Assembly: GCA_902774015.1 (NCBI GenBank)
Contig: CACYHB010000001.1
Coordinates: 1-64,000 of the forward strand
DNA from: Oscillospiraceae bacterium
Lineage (GTDB): Bacteria; Bacillota; Clostridia; Oscillospirales; Oscillospiraceae
Length of the DNA: 64,000 bases
Direction: 5' to 3'
Under the pieces are notes generated by a model. The model ran no database searches. It was given only the letters and a program-made list of their open reading frames with translations, and was not told where the DNA came from. Shown here piece after piece: positions 15,667 through 23,280 of the stretch (positions are counted from its first letter, which is position 1; every line of letters starts with the position of its first letter). The position numbers and the translations under genes are program-made.

Positions 15667-17103
15667 TTGAAACGCTTTTTCAGTCATAACTGGCTCATGC
15701 TTCTCATTGCGCTGCAGCCGATCCTGGACGCGGTGGCTTTCTTCAATCAGAACGAGGTCGCAACGGCGGCGGGCTACATCCGGCTCGGGATCCTGCTGCT
15801 CATGCCTCTGTGCGTGTTGCTCACCCGGCGCGGCGGCAGAGCCTTCTGGATCTCTATGGGCGTGATGGCCTTTTACAGCGGCCTGCATGTGCTCAACTGC
15901 TTTCGCCTCGGCTATATAAGCCTGTATTTCGATCTGGCCTATCTGGTGAAGGTGCTGCAGATGCCGGTGCTGGCGATCTGTTTTGTCTGCCTCATCCGGG
16001 ATGAGCAGACAAAAAAGCAGGCATTCCGCGGCCTCTGGATCGCGGCGGCGGAGCTTGCGCTGATGCTGCTTGCCGCCTATTTTTCCCACACCGGCAACTC
16101 CACCTACGGCGAGGGCCTTGGCTTTTCCGGCTGGGTCATCAACGATAACCGCAATGCCCACAGCATCATTCTGGTGACGCTCTCCGTGTTCGCCGTCTGC
16201 CTTGCCGTGCTGAACGGGAAGCGCTTCTGGGCGATCCTGATCCCACTGGCCGCGGCGGCCGGATTTCTCACCAACGGCACCAAGGGCTGTTATTACTCCC
16301 TCTTTGCCGTCTTCGGCGGCTATCTGATCTTTCTGCTGCTGGAAGCAGTCGTGCGCAGAAAGCATCTCCTGCGGCGCATGACCCTTCTGCTGGCAGCGCT
16401 GATGATCGCGGCGGTTGTGATCTACCCCTATACGCCGCGGGCAAAGGTCAGCGCCGCGCTGGCCAATGCCAATCACGACGGAGAAATCGAGGCCGCCCTG
16501 CTGGAAAAGAACATCGACATCAGCCGTATGACGCCGGAGCAGCGCTTCCGGGATCCCCAGGTGCGGGAGGTGTACGAATACTATTACTTCCGCTACATGG
16601 TGGGTGTGCTGCCGGATCTGTTCGAGCGCTTCGGCATGGACCGCGTGCTGCTGTGGTTCAACATGAGCACCGACACCGCGCGCCTCATCGACACCCGGCA
16701 GATCAAGCTCTGCTACGCGGGCCTTTTGTGGGACGACTGCGACCTCCAGACCAAAATGGTGGGCTTCGAAGTCTCCCAGCTGGGCTTCGACGGCACCCAC
16801 GATCTGGAAAACGACTGGCCGGCCATATATTATTACTACGGGTATTTCGGAATCGTCCTCTACGCAGGCTTCGTGCTGTACTTTGTGCTCTGTCTGCTGA
16901 GAAAGCTGTTTTCGGATTTTCGCGGCAGTCTCACGGCGGAGAACTTTGCCCTGGCGCTGAGCCTCGCGCTTTTACTGGGCCTTGCGCAGTTTTCCGGCGC
17001 GGTGCTACGGCGGCCCAACGTCTCGGTATATCTGGCTCTGGTGCTGGGGCTGATCTGGATTCAGACCCGGCCGGAAAAGAGGGAGAATGTACGTGAAGAT
17101 TAG
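15667..17103 (+). CDS. O-antigen ligase/polymerase-like membrane protein
   Basis: 478 aa, about 12 TM segments with a large extracellular loop (about residues 265-385, rich in Tyr, Asp and Arg) before the last helices, the layout of Wzy/WaaL proteins. Motifs such as NDNRNAHSIILVTLSVF and FLTNGTKGCYYSLF match the early membrane half. The TTG at 15667 was chosen because GGGGAGGT lies 6 nt upstream; an in-frame GTG at 15649 overlaps the SD. It overlaps the following GT2 gene. It likely joins repeat units or transfers glycan to an acceptor on the outer face of the membrane. Confidence 0.75.
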   Translation: MKRFFSHNWLMLLIALQPILDAVAFFNQNEVATAAGYIRLGILLLMPLCVLLTRRGGRAFWISMGVMAFYSGLHVLNCFRLGYISLYFDLAYLVKVLQMPVLAICFVCLIRDEQTKKQAFRGLWIAAAELALMLLAAYFSHTGNSTYGEGLGFSGWVINDNRNAHSIILVTLSVFAVCLAVLNGKRFWAILIPLAAAAGFLTNGTKGCYYSLFAVFGGYLIFLLLEAVVRRKHLLRRMTLLLAALMIAAVVIYPYTPRAKVSAALANANHDGEIEAALLEKNIDISRMTPEQRFRDPQVREVYEYYYFRYMVGVLPDLFERFGMDRVLLWFNMSTDTARLIDTRQIKLCYAGLLWDDCDLQTKMVGFEVSQLGFDGTHDLENDWPAIYYYYGYFGIVLYAGFVLYFVLCLLRKLFSDFRGSLTAENFALALSLALLLGLAQFSGAVLRRPNVSVYLALVLGLIWIQTRPEKRENVRED

Positions 17104-18028
17104 TGTGATCGTCCCGGTCTACAAGGCGGAGGCCTATCTGGACCGCTGCGTGGATTCGCTGCTGCAGCAGGAGCAGGTGCAGCCGGAGATCATTCTGGTG
17201 GACGACGGATCGCCCGATCGTTCCGGCGCGCTTTGCGACCGCTATGCCGTGGAGTACCCCGATCGCGTGCAGGTGCTGCACATCGACAACGGCGGCCAGG
17301 GCCACGCCCGGAACATGGGCATGGAACTCGCCCGCGGCGAGTATCTGGGCTTCGTGGACAGCGACGACTGGGTGGAACCCTCCATGTATCGAAAACTGCT
17401 CGAGACAGCGGAACGGGAGCGGGCGGACGTGGTGGTCTGCGGCATCCGCGCCATTCGGGAGGACGGCGGCGAAGAGCGCCTTCCCGTTTGGAAAGAGGAC
17501 AATCCCTTGGCAGCCGCGGGTTCCGCCTGCAACAAGCTCTTCCGGCGTGAAGCCGTCGGGGATATACGCTTTCCGGAAGGACTGTGGTACGAGGATTTTT
17601 CCTTCTCCGCAAAGCTCCTGATGCGCTCAGGGAAGACGGCGTATCTCCCGGAGGCGCTCTACGACTATCGCAAGGGCCAGGTCTCCACCATGAACAACGA
17701 GAATGCCCGGAAGAATCTGGACATGCTGGAAATCATGGAGGACCTTCGGGAATTTACGGAGGCGGAGGGCAACAGGGAGGATTTCGAGTACCTGCTCATC
17801 AACCACGTGCTGCTCGATTCGGTCAACCGTCTCGCGCTGCAGCATACTCCCGCCAAGCTGGAGGTCATCTGGCTGATGCGCTCCTACGTGCGCGAGCATA
17901 TCCCGCGCCTCACGGAATGCGAGGCCTGGAAGCGGGAGGAGAGAAAGCGCCGGATCATTATGAAGCTCAACTATGACGGATTGGAGGATCTCTCCAGGCT
18001 GCTGCTGACAATCAAAAAAGCACTGTAA
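17087..18028 (+). CDS. GT2-family glycosyltransferase
   Basis: 313 aa, GT-A fold. It begins with ISVIVPVYKAEAYLDRCVDSLL, then EIILVDDGSPDRS, NGGQGHARNMGM and the metal-binding DSDDWVEPSMY. The start may instead be GTG 17093, which sits 7 nt after GGGAG, while ATG 17087 is only 1 nt from it; the difference is two residues. It overlaps the upstream polymerase-like gene, so they form one unit. Donor unknown. Confidence 0.9.
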   Translation: MYVKISVIVPVYKAEAYLDRCVDSLLQQEQVQPEIILVDDGSPDRSGALCDRYAVEYPDRVQVLHIDNGGQGHARNMGMELARGEYLGFVDSDDWVEPSMYRKLLETAERERADVVVCGIRAIREDGGEERLPVWKEDNPLAAAGSACNKLFRREAVGDIRFPEGLWYEDFSFSAKLLMRSGKTAYLPEALYDYRKGQVSTMNNENARKNLDMLEIMEDLREFTEAEGNREDFEYLLINHVLLDSVNRLALQHTPAKLEVIWLMRSYVREHIPRLTECEAWKREERKRRIIMKLNYDGLEDLSRLLLTIKKAL

Positions 18029-18032
18029 TACG

Positions 18033-18062
18033 AAACACGGCGCCCTCGAGGGCGCCGTGTTT
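18033..18062. terminator. 30-bp perfect palindrome, bidirectional terminator
   Basis: AAACACGGCGCCCTC joins its exact complement GAGGGCGCCGTGTTT. It lies between two convergent glycosyltransferase genes (stops at 18028 and 18080), as expected for a shared terminator. Confidence 0.85.
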
Positions 18063-18079
18063 GCGCTGGAATGACGGTT

Positions 18080-19060
18080 TCACTGTTTTCGCAGGCGGTT
18101 GAGAGTCAGGAGCATGTGCAGCGTCCGGCGGTGTTTCGATACGATCAGCGCCAGCAGGAGGCGGTGCCGTTTTGGCCATACGCGGATATAGGGGTTTTCA
18201 CGCCAGCCGGGGAAGCGGTGCAGAAAGTCCTCCAGCAGGGCGTCCTGCAAGGGACTCCTGGCGTCCAGGAGATTGACGCGTGTGGAGCTGGTCAGCGCCT
18301 CATGATAGGCGATCATAGCCTCCAGCTCGTCGTGATACGGTTCCGTTTTGCCGCAGGCGGCGTAATCCTCCATCACGGCCGAGACGGAAAGAAGCATCTC
18401 CCTGTTCCGCTCGATGCTGCTGCTGTTGGTGATGGAGCCGGGGCGGCGCAGATAGCGGTACCAGGGCTTTGCCAGATTCCGGATGGCTCCGGCGCGCAGA
18501 TAGAGCCGCGGGATCGTGGCCAGATCCTCAAACCACTGCCGGTCAGGGAAGCGCACGCCGCTCTCTGTAAAAAGTGCGCGCCGCCAGAGCTTGTTGACCG
18601 CGTTGGGCGGCGAGAGAAGCAGCGCGGGATAGTCCGAAAAAGAAAAGACGCCCTCTCGCATACAACCCCGGTCGTATTGAATTTCTGCGCCATGCTCGTC
18701 CACGGTCACAAAATCGAAAACGCCCACGTCGAAGCTGCCGTCGAGGCAGGCGAGGATCTCGCTCACCGCGCCGGGGGCAAGCGTATCGTCGCTGTCGAGA
18801 AAGAGCAGATACTCGCCCCGGGCCGCGCCGATCCCGGTGTTTCTCGCGTGACCCAGGCCGCCGTTCGGCGTGGTGACCGCTTTGACAAGGTCGGGGCAGC
18901 GCCGGACGTAATCCTCCAGAACCGCGGCAGAGCCGTCGGTGGAGCCGTCGTTCACGGCGATGATCTCGTAGTCCGGCAGATCGGGAACGATCGCGGAATC
19001 CAGGCATGCGGCAAGATAGTCCTGCACGTTGTAAATGGGAATGACGATGCTCAGCTTCAT
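18080..19060 (-). CDS. GT2-family glycosyltransferase
   Basis: 326 aa, GT-A fold: LSIVIPIYNVQDYLAACLDS, EIIAVNDGSTDGS, NGGLGHARNTGIG and DSDDTLAPGAV. A C-terminal domain of about 110 residues is charged and helical. The ATG at 19060 fits the family N-terminus and has AGGAG 9 nt upstream; a longer in-frame extension to 19243 would run through the promoters and into lepB on the other strand. It is convergent with the other GT2 gene and divergent from lepB. Confidence 0.9.
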   Translation of the reverse strand: MKLSIVIPIYNVQDYLAACLDSAIVPDLPDYEIIAVNDGSTDGSAAVLEDYVRRCPDLVKAVTTPNGGLGHARNTGIGAARGEYLLFLDSDDTLAPGAVSEILACLDGSFDVGVFDFVTVDEHGAEIQYDRGCMREGVFSFSDYPALLLSPPNAVNKLWRRALFTESGVRFPDRQWFEDLATIPRLYLRAGAIRNLAKPWYRYLRRPGSITNSSSIERNREMLLSVSAVMEDYAACGKTEPYHDELEAMIAYHEALTSSTRVNLLDARSPLQDALLEDFLHRFPGWRENPYIRVWPKRHRLLLALIVSKHRRTLHMLLTLNRLRKQ

Positions 19061-19084
19061 ACGCGACAGCTCCTTTCCTTTTTG

Positions 19085-19113
19085 AGTATACACCAGATGA
19101 AGGCACAGGGCAA
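19085..19113 (-). promoter_or_regulatory. promoter for the GT2 gene
   Basis: Reading leftwards: TTGCCC (19108-19113), 17 nt, TATACT (19085-19090). It is the mirror image of the lepB promoter. Confidence 0.65.
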
Positions 19114-19120
19114 ATAAAAC

Positions 19121-19149
19121 TTGCGCCGTGTTTCCTTCTGGTGTATAAT
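19121..19149 (+). promoter_or_regulatory. lepB: promoter for the lepB operon
   Basis: TTGCGC (19121-19126), 17 nt, TATAAT (19144-19149). The spacer end and -10 (CCTTCTGGTGTATA) repeat, inverted, the same bases of the divergent promoter. Confidence 0.75.
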
Positions 19150-19182
19150 ACTCTGAAATCTTATGTGCTGAGAGGCATTGCC

Positions 19183-19776
19183 ATGAGTGACGTGAAAAAA
19201 TCCAAGAGACAGCTGGAAAAGGAAGCCTATGAAAAGCTCCCACCCGATCAGAAGCTCCGCCGGGACATCTACGACTGGATCATGAGCATGCTGATTGCGC
19301 TGGTGGCCTGCGTGGCGCTGTTTGTGTTCTGTATCCGCATCATCGACGTATCCGGCTCCTCCATGGTGCCGACGCTGCACAATGAGGACAAGATGTTCGT
19401 CTCGAATCTCCTCTATAAGCCCGAGGTTGGCGACGTGGTGGTGTTCAAGACCGACAGCTATGATCCCAACAAGGCGCTGGTCAAGCGCGTGATCGCCACC
19501 GAGGGCCAGACGGTGAACATCGACTTTGATAACGGCATCGTCTATATCGACGGCGTCCCCATTCAGGAGGACTATATCGCCGAGGTCACCAAGACCAAGC
19601 TGGACTTCATCGGCCCCAAGAAGGTGCCTGACGGCTGCGTCTTCGTCATGGGCGACAACCGCAACATGTCCACTGACAGCCGCAAGGCGGAGATCGGCAT
19701 GGTCGACAACCGGATGATCCTGGGCCGGGCTTATGCCATCATTTTCCCGCTGGAGGAGATGGGCTGGATCTACTGA
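19183..19776 (+). CDS. lepB: type I signal peptidase
   Basis: 197 aa. One N-terminal TM (about 33-54), then the catalytic domain outside the cell. Ser60 in GSSMVPTL and Lys101 in ALVKRVIATEGQ form the Ser-Lys dyad; box E is GDNRNMSTDSR. It removes signal peptides from secreted proteins. The ATG at 19183 has AGAGG 8 nt upstream; an in-frame codon at 19141 lies inside the promoter. It heads the lepB-rbgA-rnhB-yraN block. Confidence 0.95.
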   Translation: MSDVKKSKRQLEKEAYEKLPPDQKLRRDIYDWIMSMLIALVACVALFVFCIRIIDVSGSSMVPTLHNEDKMFVSNLLYKPEVGDVVVFKTDSYDPNKALVKRVIATEGQTVNIDFDNGIVYIDGVPIQEDYIAEVTKTKLDFIGPKKVPDGCVFVMGDNRNMSTDSRKAEIGMVDNRMILGRAYAIIFPLEEMGWIY

Positions 19777-19919
19777 TCTTCAGGCAGCCGGGCGGCTTCC
19801 CGCGAGCTGCCGCGGACGTCAGCCTTCTGCGCGCATGGACGTGCATTTCCGAGCCGCCTGTCCGATTTCAGTCTGTTTTTTCAATGATTGGCATTAACGA
19901 TAGAACAACAGGTTGTCGT

Positions 19920-20789
19920 ATGAACTATGAAAAAATGAACATCCAGTGGTTCCCCGGTCATATGACCAAGGCCCAGCGGATGATCGAAGAGAATATCAAG
20001 CTGGTGGATGCAGTGTGCGAGATCCTGGACGCCCGCATCCCGCGGTCCAGCCGCAACCCTGACATCGACCGACTGGCGGGGGACAAGCCCCGGCTCGTGA
20101 TCCTGAACCGCTCGGATCTGGCAGACCCCGGAGCCACCGCCGCCTGGCGGCGCTATTTCGAGGCACAGGGCCTTGCCATTCTGGAGACGGATGCCAGGAG
20201 CGGCAAGGGCGTGAAGGAATTCGTCCCCGCCGTGCGCGCCCTGCTGGCCGATAAACTCGCCGAATTCGAGGCCAAGGGCCAGGTGGGGCGGCCTCTTCGC
20301 GTGATGATCCTGGGTATCCCGAATGTGGGCAAATCCACCTTCATCAACAAGGTGGCCGGGCGGAAGGCCGCCATCGCCGGCGACAGGCCCGGCGTTACCC
20401 GCGGCAAGCAGTGGATCAGCATCGACCGGGGCCTGGACCTGCTGGACACCCCGGGCATCCTCTGGCCCAAGTTTGAGAGCCAGCAGGTGGGGGAGATGCT
20501 GGCTATCACCAACGCCATCAAGGCGGACGTGCTGGATAAGGAGACCCTGGGCGCAAACTTCATGCTCCGCCTGCGGGAGCACTACCCCGACGCACTGCGG
20601 GAGCGCTATAAGTTTGAGCCCGACCCGGAGGCCAACGGCTATGAACTGCTGGAGAGCGCGGCGAAGAAGCGCGGTTTTCTCGTCTCCCGCGGTGAGTACG
20701 ACATTGAACGTATGGCGAACACCCTTCTGGGCGAATATCACGACGGCAAGCTGGGTCGGCTCACGCTGGAATACCCGGACGAGGAATGA
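19920..20789 (+). CDS. rbgA: ribosome biogenesis GTPase RbgA/YlqF
   Basis: 289 aa. The circularly permuted GTPase order is visible: G4 LNRSDL comes first (about residue 60), then G1 GIPNVGKST (about 129-137), G2 and G3 (DTPGILWP). The N-terminus MNIQWFPGHMTKAQR is the RbgA/YjeQ-type signature. It acts late in 50S subunit assembly. Start at ATG 19920 or 19935; the farther upstream ATG at 19884 has no SD. It overlaps rnhB by 4 bp. Confidence 0.95.
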   Translation: MNYEKMNIQWFPGHMTKAQRMIEENIKLVDAVCEILDARIPRSSRNPDIDRLAGDKPRLVILNRSDLADPGATAAWRRYFEAQGLAILETDARSGKGVKEFVPAVRALLADKLAEFEAKGQVGRPLRVMILGIPNVGKSTFINKVAGRKAAIAGDRPGVTRGKQWISIDRGLDLLDTPGILWPKFESQQVGEMLAITNAIKADVLDKETLGANFMLRLREHYPDALRERYKFEPDPEANGYELLESAAKKRGFLVSRGEYDIERMANTLLGEYHDGKLGRLTLEYPDEE

Positions 20790-21388
20790 CGATGGATCTG
20801 TGGGAACTGGAAAACGAGATCTACGGGGAGGGCTATACGCTCCTCTGCGGTGTGGACGAGGCCGGGCGCGGCCCGCTGGCGGGACCGGTATACGCCGCGG
20901 CGGTGATCCTGCCCCGGGGATGCGTGATCGAGGGCCTCAATGACTCCAAGAAGCTCACGGAAAAAAAGCGGGAAGCGCTCTTTGAACCCATCTGCAGCGC
21001 CGCGATCGCTTACGGCATCGCCCGCGCCGAGGTGGAGGAGATCGAGGAACTCAACATCCTGAACGCCACCTTTCTCGCCATGAACCGCGCCATCGCGCAG
21101 CTGGATCCCGCTCCCTCTCTGGCTCTCATCGACGGCAACCGGAACACCGGCATCACGGCTCCCAGCCGAACCGTTATCAAGGGCGACGGACGCTGCGCGG
21201 ACATCGCGGCGGCCTCTGTCCTGGCCAAGGTGAGCCGTGACCGCTATATGCTGGAAATGGCGGCGCGCTACCCTCAGTATCATTTCGAGGCGCACAAGGG
21301 TTACGGCACGGCGGCGCACTATGCGGCGCTGCGGGAATACGGTCCCTCGCCGATCCACCGGATGAGTTTTCTCAGAAAGATGCATTGA
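20786..21388 (+). CDS. rnhB: ribonuclease HII
   Basis: 200 aa. Active-site D24 and E25 lie in GVDEAGRGPLAGPVYAAAV; further acidic residues are in LIDGNR and ADIAAASVLAKVSRDR. It removes RNA from RNA-DNA hybrids and single ribonucleotides in DNA. The ATGA overlap with rbgA and the TGATG overlap with yraN indicate one operon. Confidence 0.97.
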   Translation: MTMDLWELENEIYGEGYTLLCGVDEAGRGPLAGPVYAAAVILPRGCVIEGLNDSKKLTEKKREALFEPICSAAIAYGIARAEVEEIEELNILNATFLAMNRAIAQLDPAPSLALIDGNRNTGITAPSRTVIKGDGRCADIAAASVLAKVSRDRYMLEMAARYPQYHFEAHKGYGTAAHYAALREYGPSPIHRMSFLRKMH

Positions 21389-21747
21389 TGGACAACAGGA
21401 CAAAAGGAAGCTGGGGCGAGGAGAGGGCCGCCCGCTATCTCAGGCTGCGGGCCTACCGGATCCTTGCTAAAAATTTCCGCTGCCGACTGGGGGAGATCGA
21501 CCTGATTGCCAGCCGGGGGCGTTTTCTTGTGTTCGCGGAGGTCAAGCTCCGGAAGAGCGATCGCTTTGCCGAGGCGCGGGAGTTTGTGACCCGGGCCAAG
21601 CAGGAGCGGATCCTCGCCACGGCGCAGCTCTGGATGCAGGAGCATGAAACGTCGCTGCAGCCCCGCTTTGACGTGATCGAGATCTACGCGCCGGACGGTC
21701 CGGAGGGTCGGGTGCGCGTGAACCATATTGAAAACGCGTTTATGTAA
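21388..21747 (+). CDS. yraN: YraN/UPF0102 family nuclease-fold protein
   Basis: 119 aa. N-terminal KGSWGEERAARYLRLRAYRIL, then the PD-(D/E)XK-like core GEIDLIA and FVFAEVKLR (D, E and K in order). The family resembles archaeal Holliday-junction resolvases, but its role is not proven. It is the last gene of the rbgA-rnhB unit, as in many Firmicutes. Confidence 0.92.
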   Translation: MDNRTKGSWGEERAARYLRLRAYRILAKNFRCRLGEIDLIASRGRFLVFAEVKLRKSDRFAEAREFVTRAKQERILATAQLWMQEHETSLQPRFDVIEIYAPDGPEGRVRVNHIENAFM

Positions 21748-21776
21748 CAGACGGCGCATAACCGTCTGCGGCCGTC

Positions 21777-21953
21777 TCAGCCTGCCGTTCCCCGCGGACA
21801 GAAAGTGGAGCAGTAGGTCTCGCCCTTGCTGGCTGCCTTTTCGTTCTGCACGCTGATGCGGCTTGCGCTGCAGCGGCAGTCGATGGTGTTGTATTTGCAA
21901 TGGGTCACGTCGCAGCCGACGCCGGGATTGGGTTCGTAATGTTTCTCCTTCAC
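21777..21953 (-). CDS. DUF1540 small cysteine-rich protein
   Basis: 58 aa. The pattern GVGCDVTHCKYNTIDCRCSA..ISV...ETYCSTF is the DUF1540 signature, with six Cys that probably bind metal. The GTG at 21953 was chosen from AGAGG 8 nt upstream; an in-frame GTG at 21962 overlaps the SD. It is a single gene on the minus strand between yraN and a phosphoesterase. Function unknown; the family is frequent in Clostridia. Confidence 0.8.
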   Translation of the reverse strand: MKEKHYEPNPGVGCDVTHCKYNTIDCRCSASRISVQNEKAASKGETYCSTFCPRGTAG

Positions 21954-22028
21954 GGAGTACACCTCTTTTCTTTGAACTGTTACTAGTATTTATCCTTTTC
22001 GGACATTTATGCAAACAGGAAGATTCTT

Positions 22029-22715
22029 ATGCTGTACGCCATCGGAGATCTGCACCTGTCCCTCTCCAACGACAAGCCCATGGACGTGTTCGGAGAGGCC
22101 TGGCGGGATCACGCAGAAAAACTGAAAAAGGGCTTCTCTGCACTCAAGCCGGAGGACGTGACGGTCCTCTGCGGCGATCTGAGCTGGGCGATGAGCCTGC
22201 AGGAGGCTCTGGAGGACTTTCGCTTTATCGACGCGCTGCCGGGGAAGAAAATCATTCTGAAGGGCAACCACGACTTCTGGTGGAGTACCGCCGCGAAGGC
22301 CAGAAAGCTCTTCGCCGAAAACGGCATCGAAAGCATCGAGATCCTGCACAACAACGCGATCCCTTACGGCGATGCGGCCCTCTGCGGAACGCGAGGCTGG
22401 TTCTACGAGGAGGAGCGCGGGGTGGAGCATGACAAAAAAATCATGCGCCGGGAGATCATGCGTCTGGAGGCCTCGCTGCGGGCGGCGGGGGAGCGGGAGA
22501 AGCTGGTGTTTCTCCACTATCCGCCCATCTATCAGAAATACGAATGCCCGGAGATCCTGGAGCTGCTGGAGCGCTACGGGGTCCGGCAGTGCTTTTACGG
22601 GCATATCCACGGCCGGGGCATCCCCGGCGCCTTCAACGGCTGGCGCGGGGCGACGAAGTTCCGCCTCGTATCGGCGGACGCTGTGAATTTTACGCCGGTA
22701 CCGGTGCTGCTGTAA
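22029..22715 (+). CDS. calcineurin-like metallophosphoesterase
   Basis: 228 aa. All five metal motifs are present: YAIGDLHLS, VLCGDLSWA, LKGNHDFWW, FLHYPP and FYGHIHG. The family hydrolyses phosphoesters with a two-metal centre; the substrate cannot be predicted. No signal peptide. The stretch after it is the long repeated element. Confidence 0.92.
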   Translation: MLYAIGDLHLSLSNDKPMDVFGEAWRDHAEKLKKGFSALKPEDVTVLCGDLSWAMSLQEALEDFRFIDALPGKKIILKGNHDFWWSTAAKARKLFAENGIESIEILHNNAIPYGDAALCGTRGWFYEEERGVEHDKKIMRREIMRLEASLRAAGEREKLVFLHYPPIYQKYECPEILELLERYGVRQCFYGHIHGRGIPGAFNGWRGATKFRLVSADAVNFTPVPVLL

Positions 22716-22751
22716 GGATGATGGTTCATCAAATACTCACCCGCTCAGACA

Positions 22752-23146
22752 AATGAGCTGCGTGATGCGCCCCCCTATCTTTCTTTTCGGTACTTGCCCG
22801 AAAAGAAAGACAGCGCCGCGCCCGGTGTAAGAAAGAAAAGGGCGCTCACAAGGACGCCGTGCCTTTTGCGCCGCGCCGTTCGCGGAATGGCTTCGCTTCG
22901 CTCGCGCCGCTGCCTGGGTGCTGCGTTTACGAGCCGCCGTGTCGTGTTTTCCTGCGCTTTCGTTCTGCACAGCATAGCGGCAGCGGACACCCTGGCGCAC
23001 CCGGTATGCCAACATTCTGACGGCGGCGACCTACGATCAGACCTTGTGCTGCCCACTCTGAGTAAGCGGCCTTTCTCTTTGGAGTACAAGAACCGTTTCT
23101 CTTTCCGCAAGAGGAAAGAGAAATGGGTCTTGATAACCGCAGGCTG
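22752..23146 (-). repeat. dispersed non-coding element, copy A (about 395 bp)
   Basis: Read on the minus strand it matches 37814-38262 over most of its length, with a variable middle. Shared blocks include a conserved hairpin TTTCTCTTTCCTC..GGAAAGAGAAA at the left, CTTGTACTCCAAAGAGAAAG, and GCGAGCGAAGCGAAGCCATT. A right-hand 16-bp stem around GCAAGTA lies at about 22778-22816. Reading frames within it are not conserved as proteins between copies. No transposase or obvious target duplication. It may be a structured RNA or a non-autonomous mobile repeat. Confidence 0.85.
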
Positions 23147-23213
23147 CCCTTTCCGGGCGCCGCAAAAACACCGCAGATACGCATATCTTCGCTTAAAGTT
23201 TGCGATTTAGTCA

Positions 23214-23242
23214 TTGATTTTATATAATAAATCTGCTATAGT
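23214..23242 (+). promoter_or_regulatory. tig: sigma-A promoter for tig
   Basis: TTGATT (23214-23219), 17 nt, TATAGT (23237-23242), about 38 bp before the start codon; AGGAGG serves as SD. Confidence 0.75.
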
Positions 23243-23280
23243 AATCAGGCTTAGGCTTAAACTTAGGAGGATGGCAAACC

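Noticed and set aside
22775-23110. Open frame starting MRKEKRFLYSKEKGRL, with a similar start at 37850
   Set aside because: The shared start comes from the conserved hairpin of the repeated element. The frames diverge and shift soon after, so the conservation is at the nucleotide level.
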